Origin: Lepidodermella squamata | Lineage: Eukaryota > Gastrotricha | DNA: 64,000 nt | Direction of reading: 5' to 3' | Assembly: GCA_047495785.1 (NCBI GenBank) | Contig: JBLDXI010000013.1 | Coordinates: 1,612,001-1,676,000 of the forward strand | Shown: one piece after another, positions 34,501 to 47,540 of the stretch | Position numbering within the stretch: the first letter of the stretch is position 1 | Layout: every line of letters starts with the position of its first letter | Notes under the pieces: model-generated | Database searches by the model: none | Seen by the model: the letters and a program-made list of their open reading frames with translations, nothing else | Told to the model about the DNA's origin: nothing | Program-made: the position numbers and the translations under genes

Positions 34501-37500
34501 TCGGCGACTCGAGACGCGACAGTGTCGTTGAACAACCGCAGCTTTTCCACGCCATTGACTTCTTTTCGGATCAAATCGAGGCGAGTGTCGGCTGCGCTTT
34601 TTCGCAGACGGTAAATTCCGCTGCTTCGGACGTCGTAAATGTAGTAATTGAACTCGGAAATAGCAATCGTCTTCGGCACAATGAATTGGCTTAGCAAGAT
34701 CGTTCGCACGTCTTTGCCATCCAAATCAGAGTGTTGAATTCTAAATAGAAAAAAGACTTCATTATGCAAGCAGTCTAAAAACCACAAGGTAAAAATAAAC
34801 GTTAAAAACAACAAAAATACTGACAACAATCAGTACCTCCTACGAATTTTAGAAGAATCAGTCTAAAAAATGAAAAATTTCCTAAAAAAATAATGAAAAA
34901 ATAATATCGAATGAGCTTGGATAAAAGCTTAAAATGAGGATTTGTTTGTAAATACCTTGCGTAGTATTCATCAACCCAAAATAGCCGATCGAGATAGAAA
35001 TCGACATTGACGTCGGAAATGTATCCCAATCCGCCTTGAGCAATTGTCGTAACGTCAACACTGCTGACATTGATGCGTCGAATTGTGAATTTCAGACCGC
35101 CGTTGACGTTAACCTGTTCGCTCCAGTAAGCGTAACCATAAGCTGGGTGAAGAGCCAAGTGTTTCGGACGTTGTAAATTACGAGCCAGGGTGACAACTTG
35201 GTTGCGAGTAGCCCGACTCGGATCGTCGCTAACGTCAATAACTTTCAAAGTTCCGGCCGATGATAAAAAGTAAAGGTAGCCAGATAGCCAATTCAAAGCC
35301 AAGCCGGAAATTTGACCAGGTCCAGACAGATTGTAAACAGGGACAGCGTAATCCATGCTTGCGCCTAAATTATAGAAAAAATTGAAAAATTAAACATCAT
35401 TTTTACGTTTATAAAAGCGGACCATTTGACATTGAAACCATAGATGGAAGTACTCGCTCACCGGCTAAAAATGATTTGTAGACGATCGACTGCGACACGA
35501 CATCCACAAAGAAAATTTTGTTTTTCGCGCCGTACATCGCAAACTGACTGTAGCGATTCGCCAGTCGTTTATCATCGGCGCCTAACGTTGCTGCTTTCGG
35601 CGGCCGGCGAAGAAAAATCGGTCCCATGGCATCAATCGACAACGGATCAGTCAGTACTGGTATGTCTTCCGTGTAATTGATAGGCATAGCTCGGATTCCC
35701 TGAGTCATTTGGCTGATAACCAAGTAATTTTTCACCGCAGAGCAGGTCTGACCATCGCTCGACAGGGTGTTTTGGAAATCGCAGAAGCATTTGTACCCTG
35801 GATTTTCGGACGGATGTGCTGGTAGGCAGTTGAATTTACACGGGTTATTAGCACAAGGATCGGGTAAATTCGCCGGCCGGTATAACGGGTGAATAACGCG
35901 GAAGTGGGTCAACGAAGCCGAGCCGTCAATTGCAGTCAAATTCCACAATAATTGCCCGGTCATTCGATCCAGGCCAAGTCTTTGATGCCGATCAGCCAAA
36001 AATATCTCCTCGTTAAACACGGCTATGCTCGTAAATAGGCCAGCCGATTGCAAAAACGACGGTGATAGCGAATAGCTAAAAAATTCAAAAATAATGAAAC
36101 GCAGAAGCAGCCTTTAGAAATTACCATTGAAGTCCCTCGTAATTACAAGAAGAAATCGCTCGTTTCTTGCTATCAAACCAGTAGAAACGGCGGTTAACCG
36201 TGTCAATCGTGAAAGCGGAAACGCCAAAACTGTCCGAGCCACCTTGAACAAGAATTCGACGATAATCTCCAGTCAGACTGGCTCGCTCGATTTTCGTCGG
36301 GATTTTGCCGTCGTCTGAACCAGTGTCAACGACGAAAATATAACCGGCAACCGGGTCGATTTCGATATAACGTGGCGTTGTAAAATTATCGACCATGATC
36401 GTGTGTTGGTAAACGCTTGAGGTGAACTCAGCTTGACGACTCATCGGCAGTAGAACGGAAACACGCCCTAACTGATCGTCGGTGATGTAAATATTTTTCG
36501 ACCGCCAATCATACGCCATATCGGTGATCGACTTGGCATAGCGCGGTGAGATGTAAATCATCGAAGCTGGGTCGAAAAGAAAAATATTCGTCCCGTTCGT
36601 GACAAACAAGCTGTTTGAGCTCGAGTCTTTCGGTTCCATAGCTTGAATTTTGCCGGCGAAATCACCGAACCGGGCGAGGCGAACCGAATTGAACGAGCTC
36701 GATGTATAACCAGCTTTAACATTGCCGAACTTGTTGTTCCCTAAATCGTCTTGGAAAATTTCGAAACCAACAGGCCGCGATGAATCTTGACAGGAAAACA
36801 ATTAGAATAAAATCCGCATAAATCAGAATTAATTTATTTACCGGCTAAATTGCAACGACTAGGGTTGTTCGGTGTCGTCACGAATCCGGGATTGCAAGAG
36901 CAAGTAAAACCGCCGACCGTATTTAAGCACTTTTGACTGCAAGTATTGCTCGCGAACGCACATTCATCAAAATCTGGGCAAAATATAATTAAATAATGCA
37001 AATTTATCGTTTTAATTTGCAAACCTTGACAATCCAACGGATTCAGGTCAGAAAAGGACCGCCCGGTGGTGTAAAAAGCCGGACATGAGCACATCAAGCT
37101 GACAATGCCGTTGACGTTAGTTGAACGTTGTGGGGCTCTTTGACACCGATCAGCGGTCTGACATCGAGATGCCACGATAACACTGTCGATTTTATTGCAT
37201 TCTTGCCCGCAGGACCGCTCATCAACCCCGCCTGGACAGTCCTCCTTGCCGTCGCAGAGCTGCGATAGGGCTATGCATGGCGCGGGCGATAGAGGGTAAC
37301 TCGCGTAGACCATATCGCTGGAATTCATATACGCGCATGATATTGTATTCCGCGTCAACCGGCACGAGTCGGAATTTAACGATTTATCCGTCCGGCCGTA
37401 GCACCACAATTCGTCGCTGGCATCTAAGCATTCTGCGATTCCGTTACACCGGGCGGAAAAGTCTAAGCACTTGTTCGTTTCATTGGCGGACAAGCACTGG

Positions 37501-37649
37501 AACTGGGTTGGCAGGCAAATATTGCCACCCGAGTCGGACGAAACCCCGCTTAAACTGATTGCGAGGAGGAGTAAAACGAGGTTGCGAGAGTAAGTAATAA
37601 AAAGAGACAGCTGTGACCGCCTTAACAGTAGAAAACTTTCATCGTGCAT
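22584..37649 (-). CDS. LDL receptor-related protein, LRP1-type, 4759 residues
   Basis: Giant endocytic receptor. Twelve exons: 37649-37025, 36973-36842, 36785-36125, 36075-35423, 35364-34956, 34740-31281, 31224-30877, 30822-29894, 29841-27492, 27404-25205, 25152-23726, 23669-22584; one frame of 14,280 bases. After a signal peptide come two LDL-receptor class A repeats, EGF modules, two YWTD propellers, about seven class A repeats (34.2-33.0 kb), then EGF pairs (including DLDECSAQGGACSQRC) and four propellers, with ten repeats (28.8-27.3 kb) after propeller 6. Propeller 7, eleven repeats (26.2-24.6 kb), propeller 8, two final EGF modules, a membrane span (SLVIAVIVISCIFGVLLLLG) and a 100-residue tail follow. 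The 2/7/10/11 layout with eight propellers matches LRP1 (2/8/10/11), not LRP2 (7/8/10/11). The tail has NPIH instead of NPxY. It would bind and internalise many ligands, calcium-dependently, through the class A repeats. Confidence 0.93.
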
Positions 37650-40502
37650 AATGTTGTGATAAAACTAACAAAGTTCTAGATCGAAAAAAAACAGAAAATG
37701 TTAATTAAAATGATTTGACGCAGCAACTTGATATGCCACCAGACCGCGAAAGATAGAGGTACCTATACATAATTTTAAAGCGAGATGTCAACGCAAAGTT
37801 CACATCTAACAGTTTCGCTAAAACGTCCTTTGTTATTGGGTTGTTGGAGATTAGGTAGGCACTAACAATTCAGAAGAATGGCACCGATCCAATTGTGCGA
37901 AGTTGTGGGCTATTTATATTAACAGTATCATAAAACATGCATGACGAGGCCGTAAGCGCGCAGCAATAGGGAACGGCACACGCGGTGCCGTTGTTTGGGC
38001 TCTTGCGATGGCTCTTGTTAGAACAGGCCTGTTTACATTAACAATGAATATCCGTATCCCATACATTACTTGTCGTCCTCATCATCAACAGCGTTATCTG
38101 AGGATACCCAGAAGCTTCCTTAACAGCCGAGCAAACAGGCCGCAGCTATGTATACAGCGCAGGTCTAAGGCCTTGTTGCCGCCGCCGCCGCCGCCTAGAG
38201 ACAATGCCGGCAGTATAGGCAGGCTTCGGCTAATTTGCTCAGAAGAATGACGGCCAATGAAGAAATTTCAAGCGACAGTAAACAGGAAAGACACGAGGGA
38301 AAGATCATGCGTGAAAGTACTGGAAATGCACAGCAGCAATAAAACACGGAGCACCGATGACCGCTATTCGTATTCACCTTAACTATGCTTGACGTGGTCC
38401 GCGAGGGGTCAAGTTCGCGGTGACAATAATATTAGTCATTACAATAATAATAACAGCAATAACAAAACGCCGAAATTTGGAGGTTGCGACGACACATCTA
38501 TATCAATAGTAGCACATGAATTCGGCTACTATCTCCGCGATGGGATATATGGGCTATTTCTAGGTACAGCTCGACTAATAATACTACCGGCAGCACGATG
38601 TTTAACAAGAAGTGGAAAGCAGAAATGAGCGGCAGTATGTGTACGTCACGCTGAAGCAACGCGACGTACAATGATAATACGCATAGAAGAGACACAAAAG
38701 ACGGGTTGCGAATGTAATGATGTTTCTGCTCTTCGTCGTTCCAGCGAGTAGCAAAGCACAGAAATAATAATAACACGCGATAATACAATAAAGTCTCAAT
38801 ATTTTCAACAATATTAATATGCTGAAGCGTGAATGAACGGATATTGTCGCGCGCGTACACATGACCACCACTACCGCCACCTTCACAGCAGCGCTAAACG
38901 TTATACCTTCACATGCACAAATACAGACATTTACAATCAACAGCAGAGAAGCGTAGCCTTGCAATATAATGTTCGTACTAATAATAACAAAACATCTCCT
39001 AAATTGTAAGCATAAGCCAAAATACACACAAGTTTACACATAGCTAAACACACATTCAAGAATTATTCTTTGAACGCTGGCTCATGTAACCCTATGCAAC
39101 CATCACACACACAAAAATGCTTCGAGAAAGCGAGGAATAGAAGAAAACACTCATAGCAGCAACAGTGACGCTTTTAATCACATTTCTCACTGGAGCCAAG
39201 CGGGTAAAAACTACACACGAAACTTCGATGAAACAGCCAGAAAAACACACGGGGCGCAGTTTATTGTTTTACTCACACGTATATCAGATAGCGGCGAGCT
39301 AAGCTATAAAGTTGAAGGCTAAAGACCTGGCCGGCTGAAAAGTTCAAGATAGGCCATCAAGTTGAACTAAAAAACCATCGGATCATTATTTCCATGAATA
39401 CAGCAACTAACATATCTAGCGCACTAATTGCCAATTAGGCAATGGTAGAAATTTTGGGGCAACAGATGGTTGCGCACTACAGAACTGAGTATTTTCTGTG
39501 GTGGGGTTCAAAACGGAAATAAATGCCAACTGTTGTAAGTCTAATGACAGTTATTCATACGCAGTAAAAATTGTACTTTTTCATCCAGACATAAACATAC
39601 AAAGCACGTAATTTGTTACCTGTTATCATGGCTTAAATTTACTACCTTTTAAAATCCAGCACAATATTACAGCAATATGATCATTTTTCAAGAAGGATAT
39701 ATACTTACTACACGAGTGTAGAATCTGACCTCCCGGCAGCAAGGCTGAAATTCACCGTAGTCCTATTAGATATAAATTTCACCAAATTATACTAGAAATC
39801 AGCCGCGAAGCGAGCTTTAGCTGACGGCTTGTTACCATTTTCGTTTTGGGAAACAGTCTAAAAATGCCTTAAATTCCCGGCTGACCCTAAATTTCCCGGC
39901 AGCATCGCCAGATCTGCAGATTATACTGACTAATTTCCAACATACGTCCAATATGGCTAGTATTTGTGAAATACAAATGCTGATGGGGAAGTTTGCATGC
40001 ATCAGGCAGGTCACTATTATCGTCGAAAAGTGATGCCCAGAAAATCCAAGCCTTCAGCACTATCATTCATTTACGCAATTACATTTTACTTGATCATCTT
40101 GGAACCAATCATGGAGGCAATGAGCAATGTGTTCAAAGATCTGCAAGTATTTATCCGCAATATTTATGATAATTGAATTTTTTCATGTCAAGGTCCAGCG
40201 AGGTGAAATCGCTGCAAGAGGTGACGTCAAAAAGGTTAAGTTTGTCAAACCTAACCTTGGACATGATCCGCTAGGAGGATCGTCTCCGCAAGCTAGTTAC
40301 AAAGTTGGAGCCGAACCAAAATGCTAACCACTCAAAGTGGGATGACTATATGATGATGATGATTGGGGCAATTAGTTTCCCGATTTCATGACACTATTTT
40401 AAATAATTGTAAATTGCCATTTTGATTGTATTTATTGTAAATAAATTGCAAATATTAATTGTGACTTATTTTCCCCAGAACGGAGGGTTAAAACTTTCAA
40501 AC

Positions 40503-40700
40503 TTCCCCACCAGACAGGGGCGCTTTTTCCCATCTTAGACATTGCGGGGTAATTCAAATGTTTAAACTTACCCCCACCAGACACGGCGGGGCATCTTTCC
40601 TCCACCAGACATTGGTGGGGCGATTCAAATGTTTAAACTACCCCATCAGACATCACGGGGCATCTTTTCCCCTCCAGACATTCTGAGGGCAATTCAAATT
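40503..40700. repeat. hairpin minisatellite, about three 62-70 bp units
   Basis: Units starting about 40503, 40567 and 40638 end in ATTCAAATGTTTAAAC or a truncated form. Each contains two C-run/G-run stem-loops built on the core CCAGACAT or TAGACAT, such as CCCCACCAGACACGGCGGGG and CCACCAGACATTGGTGG. Units have diverged but stems stay paired. A partial unit precedes the first (about 40470-40500). Confidence 0.85.
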
Positions 40701-41014
40701 TCCCCATAACGGTCTTTGGTCACCTGACCACTCCCCCCTCTCAACTACTACCGAGGTCAAGTCAAGTCATATAAAAATATTAACTGAAAAAACAACAGCA
40801 CAAATTGGCGCAAAAACAGCTGGAAATCCTCATCAGATGTGCTACGCGAAAATTCGCTGTTATGTCGCAGTTTTCGCTTTTTGATGTTATGGCTGTCTGC
40901 CCATAACTTAAATATTTATTAGATCACAACACTCAACATTTGAAACTAAAATTACCCAATCCATTAATAATGGCCTTCACTCTATTCCAAGAGTAACGTC
41001 CTCTGAGCTCTTAT

Positions 41015-41061
41015 AGTAGCTTCTCTCCCAGCAAAACTGCTTTACTATTAGAGGAGCTGCT
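41015..41061. repeat. 12-bp inverted repeat (hairpin)
   Basis: AGTAGCTTCTCT (41015-41026) pairs along its full length with AGAGGAGCTGCT (41050-41061), using two G-T pairs, around a 23-base loop with an inner AGCA/TGCT stem. A related GAGTAGCTTC lies at about 41094. Confidence 0.6.
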
Positions 41062-43222
41062 TAAGACAACATACCTACAGTAGCCTCCTCTACGAGTAGC
41101 TTCAAAATCAGGAAATAAGAATCGATATAAAGGCACCTTGAAAAAGCTCGTGTGAACTGTGACCTTGCCGAAATTGATCATCAAAAGGGAACAGCCTTTA
41201 GCAGTATAACTGGTGTTTTTTACAGCTGCAGCTATTAAATTACTCTTATTGATGACTCGTGGCTGCCCGGCTCGATTAACTTTGTCGACGTCATGATCCC
41301 ATTACCCATTACACATTAAAGGAAGTGAAAAAGGCTGCTAGAATAAAAGAAGACGGTGAACGTTCACGGTTCCGAGCTCCTCTAGCAAGCATCATTTTCT
41401 ACGAGCACTTCGGTGAAAGTTGCATGTCCACCATCTGATAATTTTGCAAACTTCTTTGTAATTAGTTATTAGCCCAGGGCCCAGGAATAAGATTTGACAA
41501 GATACACGATACAAATAAACCGATTCGGAGATCGGAGAAAAGCTATCACAACAGAGATGTTCAACGTTCAACGCGCACATTTGAACTAGAAAGATGAGAC
41601 ACGAGACACTATACTTAACAAACATTTTCGCAGTCTGTAGACACCGTTAAAGACTTCTCTCGAGTCACTTGGAGGCAGCTTGAGACACCTTGGCACGCGT
41701 TCTCGGCGTTTTCCTGGCGCCAAATTGAAATATTGACCGTGACGAAGTAAAATATTTAATAAAAAATTTATTAACAAAATATTTATTCTATCAAGATTTT
41801 AATTGAAAAATTGTAAAATGATTATTTTGTTAGCCGCATAAATATCCGAAAGAAAACATGTTTCGGTTTGCGCCTCGCGCAATCACACCGCAGGTTTTGT
41901 AGATCAGTGAACGACGTGCGCTCTCGATCTGCTAGATTACGTATATATTCTTGCATGTAATGATAGACAATACACTTCAATTAAGGGAAAATTGAGGTCG
42001 ACACCGGCCGACGAGCAGCATTGATTTCCGCGGTATCAATCGTTCACAGCTTTTTTTCGCGAGTTTCGCTTTTTACGTTAGCGATTATAATCTAGCACAT
42101 ACATACCATTTGATAACAAAATCATCGGGTGTTCAAAGGTCAGTAATGATTTGATAAATTTTGTGAACGATTTTATGATGTCTCCTTGAAAACGGCTGTT
42201 TTTAAATAATATGCTGTTCAGACATTTCAGGCAAGAAGAGGACGCCCTCGGAATATTAGACATTTTTCGGAATTCATCTTTTCGTGAAACGGATCTCTCA
42301 AATTGTAAATTCTGCCTACGTATAAAAGTGTTTCAATGTGATGTCAATGGGGTTTATCTGATAGCTTGCGGCTCGCCTATAATGAAAGCCGGTTTTTCAC
42401 TTACCAAGTGAATCTTAGGCAACAATGCCTGCGGTAATCAGCTACCGCAACCTCAGCACCAATAATAATTATTCCATGGCCATCAGCAACAGCCGAGAAG
42501 GCTTAAATTACTAAGTGTCTGAGTTAAGTTACGGACGAACGAAACGAAAAGCTATTTATTCTGTCCTTTCTTCAAAATAGCTAACTACGACTAATGAAAA
42601 TATTCAGGTTGTAAGGGGGAGAAAAGCTTGGGCACGGTACGAAAAGGCGCTTGCCTGTGACAATGCGCTTATCATAAGCAGGTGTTAGCAGCGGCGGGGT
42701 TTTTTCATTCGCTCGCCAAAATGATTCCAAATTTCGACTGGGGTTCTAGCACTGCTACTTTGAGAGTGTGCCTAACCACATTAAATTTCAACCCACCAAA
42801 CCAGTTAGATTGCCATTGCAAGTTTTCTAGCAAGTATGGCTTTTCTTACAAATATTCCATTGCGACGTGAATTTTGCTGTTGCGCGGTATTGGCTCAAAA
42901 AACGATATCCATCATTGTGTACTGCACGCCGTGGGAGCATTAATAAGAAGTGACGAGGCGACAGCTAGCGATTTTAATCTTTTATGAAACGGCCTCGACG
43001 AATGTAAGAAAGGTTACTTGGTAAAAGATAAATATTGCGGAAATCAAAACAAATATTGCAGTGCATTACCCAACATTACCATGAAGTCGCCTATACACAT
43101 GTGAGCTGAAATTGTTCTTCTTTTAACAGCACCGCGTTGTATTTATTGAAAGCTGACCTGAAGTTAACCGAATTTGTACACTACTACGACTGCGACCGCG
43201 ATTTAAAGCGCTCGCCCGAGTA

Positions 43223-43731
43223 ATGGCAAATACAGCCACGAAAATCATACTAAATGCTGGCTTCATCGTTTTTATCGTTTTGTCGTTCGTACCGGAATCA
43301 GTTTACGGTATAAATTTAATAACGAAATATTAACTAAAATTTGTTGTAATGCCGTCTCATTCAGGAGAATATCGATACTGCTGGGTTTGCGATGAGAAGC
43401 CATGTTTTGTCAACGACACCAAAGACGTCGGATCAAAGCAACTTTGCCCTAGCGGTTACGACTTTTGCGCGGTATGAATTAATGCTAATATTTCCAGCCC
43501 AGCCGCTATGAATTTTGTTATCGATTTTAGAAATGGACGGTTTTCAATTTAGTTTATCGGAGCTGCGCCATTGACTGCAAAATAGGATCTGTAGGCATTG
43601 GCGACAATCAGATTAACTTTTGGTGTTGCATTTCTGACCTTTGCAACTCCGCTTCTCACACGGACATCTCTGCCGTTTTTACTGTAATCGCTTTATTATT
43701 TACATATTTGTTCTTCTCGATGAGATCCTGA
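43223..43731 (+). CDS. Ly6/uPAR-type three-finger GPI protein
   Basis: Exons 43223-43307, 43365-43471, 43531-43731; 130 residues. Signal peptide (IILNAGFIVFIVLSFVPES), then a Cys-rich domain: YCWVCDEKPCF, CPSGYDFCA, RSCAIDC and the family-defining WCCISDLCN near the end. A hydrophobic C-terminus (SAVFTVIALLFTYLFF) signals GPI anchoring. This is a classic Ly6/uPAR three-finger fold with ten cysteines paired in the usual order (inferred). Such proteins modulate receptors or channels at the cell surface; the partner here cannot be read from sequence. A second Cys-rich gene of the same size lies 1.3 kb downstream on the same strand. Confidence 0.85.
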
Positions 43732-45047
43732 TTCTTTGTTACGATTGCTGCCTCAGTTTTTTCATAAAATCTGCACTTTTCTATTCACTTCGATTGCGCA
43801 TTTTTCAAAACAGTAAAAATGATCTAGTCAAGTGATTGGTAACTAAAACCTATTTGTAAAGGAGAAAAGTTGATACTGATGGGTATCTAATGTTTCAGCT
43901 ATGGAAAAATGTTCGGTATAATACGAATTTTTTCAAGCATCTGAATCAACCGGAGGCTGACTGCTCGTGCGGTGCTGCTGCAATATTTTACCGCATCTCC
44001 ATTATAACTGCAAAAATAATGGGAAAATTCGTCCACAGCCACTTGATAATAATACAGAGAAGAGAAAGCCATTTCTTTCCCGTTGTCAACACGTCGTCTG
44101 CTTATACGAGGAATAGCCACATCGCAAGGGATGTCGCGTATCCCATATACTTAAATGAGTCGAGTGTTGCCTATACAGAAATAACCAATTACATAGGGTG
44201 GACAAGACATCGTTCCGTGCTGCTTGGGCAAGTGTTTATTTACCGACGCCGTGTTTTACAAGTTTCTCATGCCGACACGCCACAAATATAGCAGCTAACT
44301 TGGGTTTGGCCGGGCGCCCAAATGCGCGGATCGGCGGTATATTTTTCAGCTATTATCATAAGAACGGAACATTAATACAATATGCAGTGTACAGCGGAAA
44401 AACCGAATTGGTGGGAATACGAAAGACTCGCAGGTTGTTATGGCTACACATCATGTCATCAGTAATAGAGGCGTGGCGGCTCGTACTCAAAAGCGTCGCG
44501 ACCTGTGCGCAGCCGCCTATCGATTTATAATGCAAAACTAAGTTGTTACCGGCGTATCAACGTATGTTTCACAGACACCTGTAAGTGCGTTCATGTTGGT
44601 TATATAGTGTAACACGAGGCAAAAACGGCGATGCACGCATAAAGGCAGATTATCATTTTGTTATTGATATTTACCCCGACGTTGTTTTGGTATTCTAGCG
44701 AGAACCTAGGAAAGCGTCTGACCCTGAGAAGTTACGCGATGATTTCTGAGGTCAAACGCTACCGATGAAGCGCGGCATTATCGCCGCATTGTATCGTTTT
44801 CTTGCGGCAAAATGCATCAACCCACGGCTATAGACGGACGTGTCAAATTAGCTGAACTGTACCTTTTTTTATCATTTCACATTGGCCTAATTTGCGACAT
44901 GGGCCTACGCATCGGGAATTGGAATCCAAATCCTAACTAGTTAATTTACGAAAATATGTATAGAGACTTGTATTTTTCTTCATTCCTTTCAATTTAGACG
45001 CGTGTTAATGAAATAGATAGATACATTGACAATTATTAATAACGCAT
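43732..45047. other. intergenic region between the two Cys-rich genes
   Basis: 1.3 kb. Two overlapping open frames (43890-44291 and 44198-44530) lack domain, signal-peptide or splice support and look like chance. No repeat recognised. Confidence 0.4.
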
Positions 45048-45577
45048 ATGATGATACCTAATTTTCGGCTAGCGGTGCCGATGCCGTCGTTATCTCTACC
45101 AGCAATAAAAATTTGCTTCGCCATTCTAACTCTAATCACCATCAGTATTCCATCTGCGTCTTCGCGTGAGTATCAAGTATTTATAGTCTTTTCTCGTTTT
45201 TATACCTGAATATTTCAGTTGTTTGCTTTTACTGCTCTGAACATTACCTGACATGCGAAGTCTACCAGCGGTATCAAAATTGTCAAGCGAACGAAGACCG
45301 GTGCTACGTAAGTACAAATGATCAGCGACCGTGTCCCTCTTGGTATCACGATTGCGTTTTTTTATAGGTTTTCCGATCGTCGGACCAGGTCATGCAAGGT
45401 TGCGGCCAATCTTTTCTTTCATACTGCAACCAGCCTGGCGTATGCCACAGCGGTGATTTGAGCAACTGTTTCGGCAGGCAATGTCCCGTGCTTGCTGGAG
45501 GAAGCACTGTAAGGTCCGTCTTCCAATCTACTGTTCTACCAGCAATAACTTACTTGCTGTCGCGCTGCTTTGGTTAA
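45048..45577 (+). CDS. small Cys-rich, probably GPI-anchored protein (atypical Ly6-like)
   Basis: Exons 45048-45165, 45219-45307, 45368-45577; 138 residues. An N-terminal region with a hydrophobic run (ICFAILTLITISIPSA) serves as signal peptide, though it starts unusually far in, so the second or third Met may be used. The mature part has cysteines in CFYCSEHYLTC, NCQANEDRC, GCGQSFLSYC, GVCHSG, NCFGRQC, then a weakly hydrophobic end (STVLPAITYLLSRCFG). Three-exon layout and intron phases (1, 0) equal those of the Ly6 gene at 43.2 kb, supporting common origin, but the CCxxDxCN ending is absent. Alternatively it is an unrelated small Cys-rich secreted protein. Confidence 0.65.
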
Positions 45578-45698
45578 CATTTTACAGGCTCTGTACGGGC
45601 CTCATAATATGTCTTCCGGATAAAAATTCGAAAAAGCCCATCGAAAATAGAGTAATTTTTTACGCATGTAAAATATTGAAAAATCATCATTTTGTGCC

Positions 45699-45704
45699 AA
45701 TAAA
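45699..45704 (+). terminator. AATAAA poly(A) signal, second Cys-rich gene
   Basis: Canonical AATAAA 122 bases after the stop codon at 45577. Confidence 0.5.
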
Positions 45705-47505
45705 TTCTTGGTCTTTTCTTTTCCCTAAATATAAAAAAGCAATCATACTGCCTAAAGCTGGTCAACCTATGATTACATTTTCTTGAACATTCCTTCAATC
45801 TTAATATTTCGCCTACTAGTAACGATTTTCTCTATTGTATTGAACAATGTTTTATTGTGTAAAAAAATGCCTGGTTTACGACGGAAATCCGAGAATGAGT
45901 GAATAAAAGTTTTTCTGAATGCCTTTTTATAACCAATTTTATCATTCAATCATTGCCTGATAATTTGTATCAACAGTGCTATTTTTTTCGAAGATATCAT
46001 GTTTGCTGAAATGTTTACAACAAATACGATACCTGGAAAACGTATAGTTTTGATATTAGGAAATACTGCTGTATAATGGAATAGGTTATATAGGAGAAGT
46101 GCGGTTATATCGCTATTTTGCGATTACAACAAAACACATTGTAAAAATCTGCTGTTCGTTTCCTGTTCTTTCGTCGGGACCAAAAAAATCCGCGGTGAAC
46201 CTTATTTGCACTCGGAACGAACTTCAGCGGTTGGTAGTGTGTAGCCGGTTTGTTCAGCTTTCTGATGATAACGCAGTAATAAAGTATATAAAAAACCAAA
46301 TATCATTTTACTGACATCAATGCCGATTTAATGATAGTCTCTCTGTTTTCATCCTTCAGCCTGTATAGCTCGGCTGAAATCGAGGAAAAAGTTATTCTCG
46401 TCAGCTTTTCAAGTTTTACATCTCAGGTTTCGCTGCAGTAAATGAAAAATTGATGGGCGCGAGACCGCTGGATTTTTCGTCATCGATGCGTAGGATTTTT
46501 AACGCAATGATATGTTGCTATGCGATAAGCACAGAGGACGCATTTTTTATTTTGCATCTATAAAACATTCAGTTTTTCCATCCAACACGTCATTAGAGTT
46601 GGTTTACAAAAAAATAAGACAAGCATCTTTTCAGGTAGCCCGTAATATGAATGTATTTTCTGATCCCACAGCTAGACCGACCTATCAAGTATTTTCGCCG
46701 CATTGGCAAAAAAGTTTTTTCATTTCATTATTTCAGCGGAAAATTTTGCGTCAGAATTTGCGTTTGAGCCCACTTGCCTGTCACTCACTTATTTCAGCTG
46801 TGCGATCACGCTGTGTATATGCTTTAAACAAAAAAACCTATCATCGCTGCACGCGGCGGTAAAAATTATACACGTGGGCACTTCGTCTCAAAATCGAGCG
46901 CGCACGCCCAGAGCCCTTCCCGGCGACTAACCAAAAGATGGCGGCTGATTTTTTGTGCGCGCGTTAACAAGAGGAGATTGATTTTTTTACCGGCTGGTGC
47001 GTGTGCTTTCCCTTTCATTTTTTTGCGCTCAATGTGTATGAGACGTGTCGTCATGGAGGGAGAGGGAGAGAGAGCGGCGAAAATTTAGAAAAAAACGAAG
47101 ACGAGGGGGCAGAGGGCGCGGCAGCGGAAAGCCGGCGTCTTATTTCGCTGCGTTTTTTTGCGCGCTATCGACCGGCTCGCGCAAAAACGATGAAGACTTA
47201 ACCCGCTTTCGCAGTATCTGATGGCTGTGATGAATGATGATGATGATGATGTTGATGATGATGGCTTCACTAATGTTGAGAGAGCGCACGACAATTTTTT
47301 TATTTTTAATAGCAATAATAATAATGATAATGCTGTGCTTAGCGAGCAAGAGAAAAATCAGACATCGTGCGCCGTTCGGCTCTTCAAATGGCATTATATT
47401 AATGTGAATTATTACACGTTGCACAGCGCGGCGCGCGTCAAAGCTCTTCCCTTCTACAACATTAATAATATAAGACCGCGCACAGCCAGTCATTCGTTTT
47501 CGCCG

Positions 47506-47508
<3 letters not shown>

Positions 47509-47536
<28 letters not shown>
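47509..47536. repeat. (CT)14 microsatellite
   Basis: Fourteen perfect CT dinucleotides. Confidence 0.95.

Positions 47537-47540
<4 letters not shown>

Larger units (their letters stand above)
37650..43222. other. long intergenic region upstream of LRP
   Basis: About 5.6 kb with no supported gene. It holds the LRP promoter (no clear TATA box), a CCG run near 38177-38193, a hairpin minisatellite at 40.50-40.70 kb, a 12-bp perfect hairpin at 41.0 kb and several short ATG frames without splice or composition support. The sequence 40200-40370 ends in a GATGATGATGATTGG run and may be a degraded short retroposon. Confidence 0.4.

Noticed and set aside
41392-41625. 77-codon minus-strand ATG frame with a hydrophobic, Cys-containing start
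   Set aside because: The hydrophobic run is short and the second half looks random; no splice or poly(A) support close by.
43890-44530. Two overlapping plus-strand frames of 133 and 110 codons
   Set aside because: No domain, signal peptide or splice pattern; the frames overlap each other and an opposite-strand frame.
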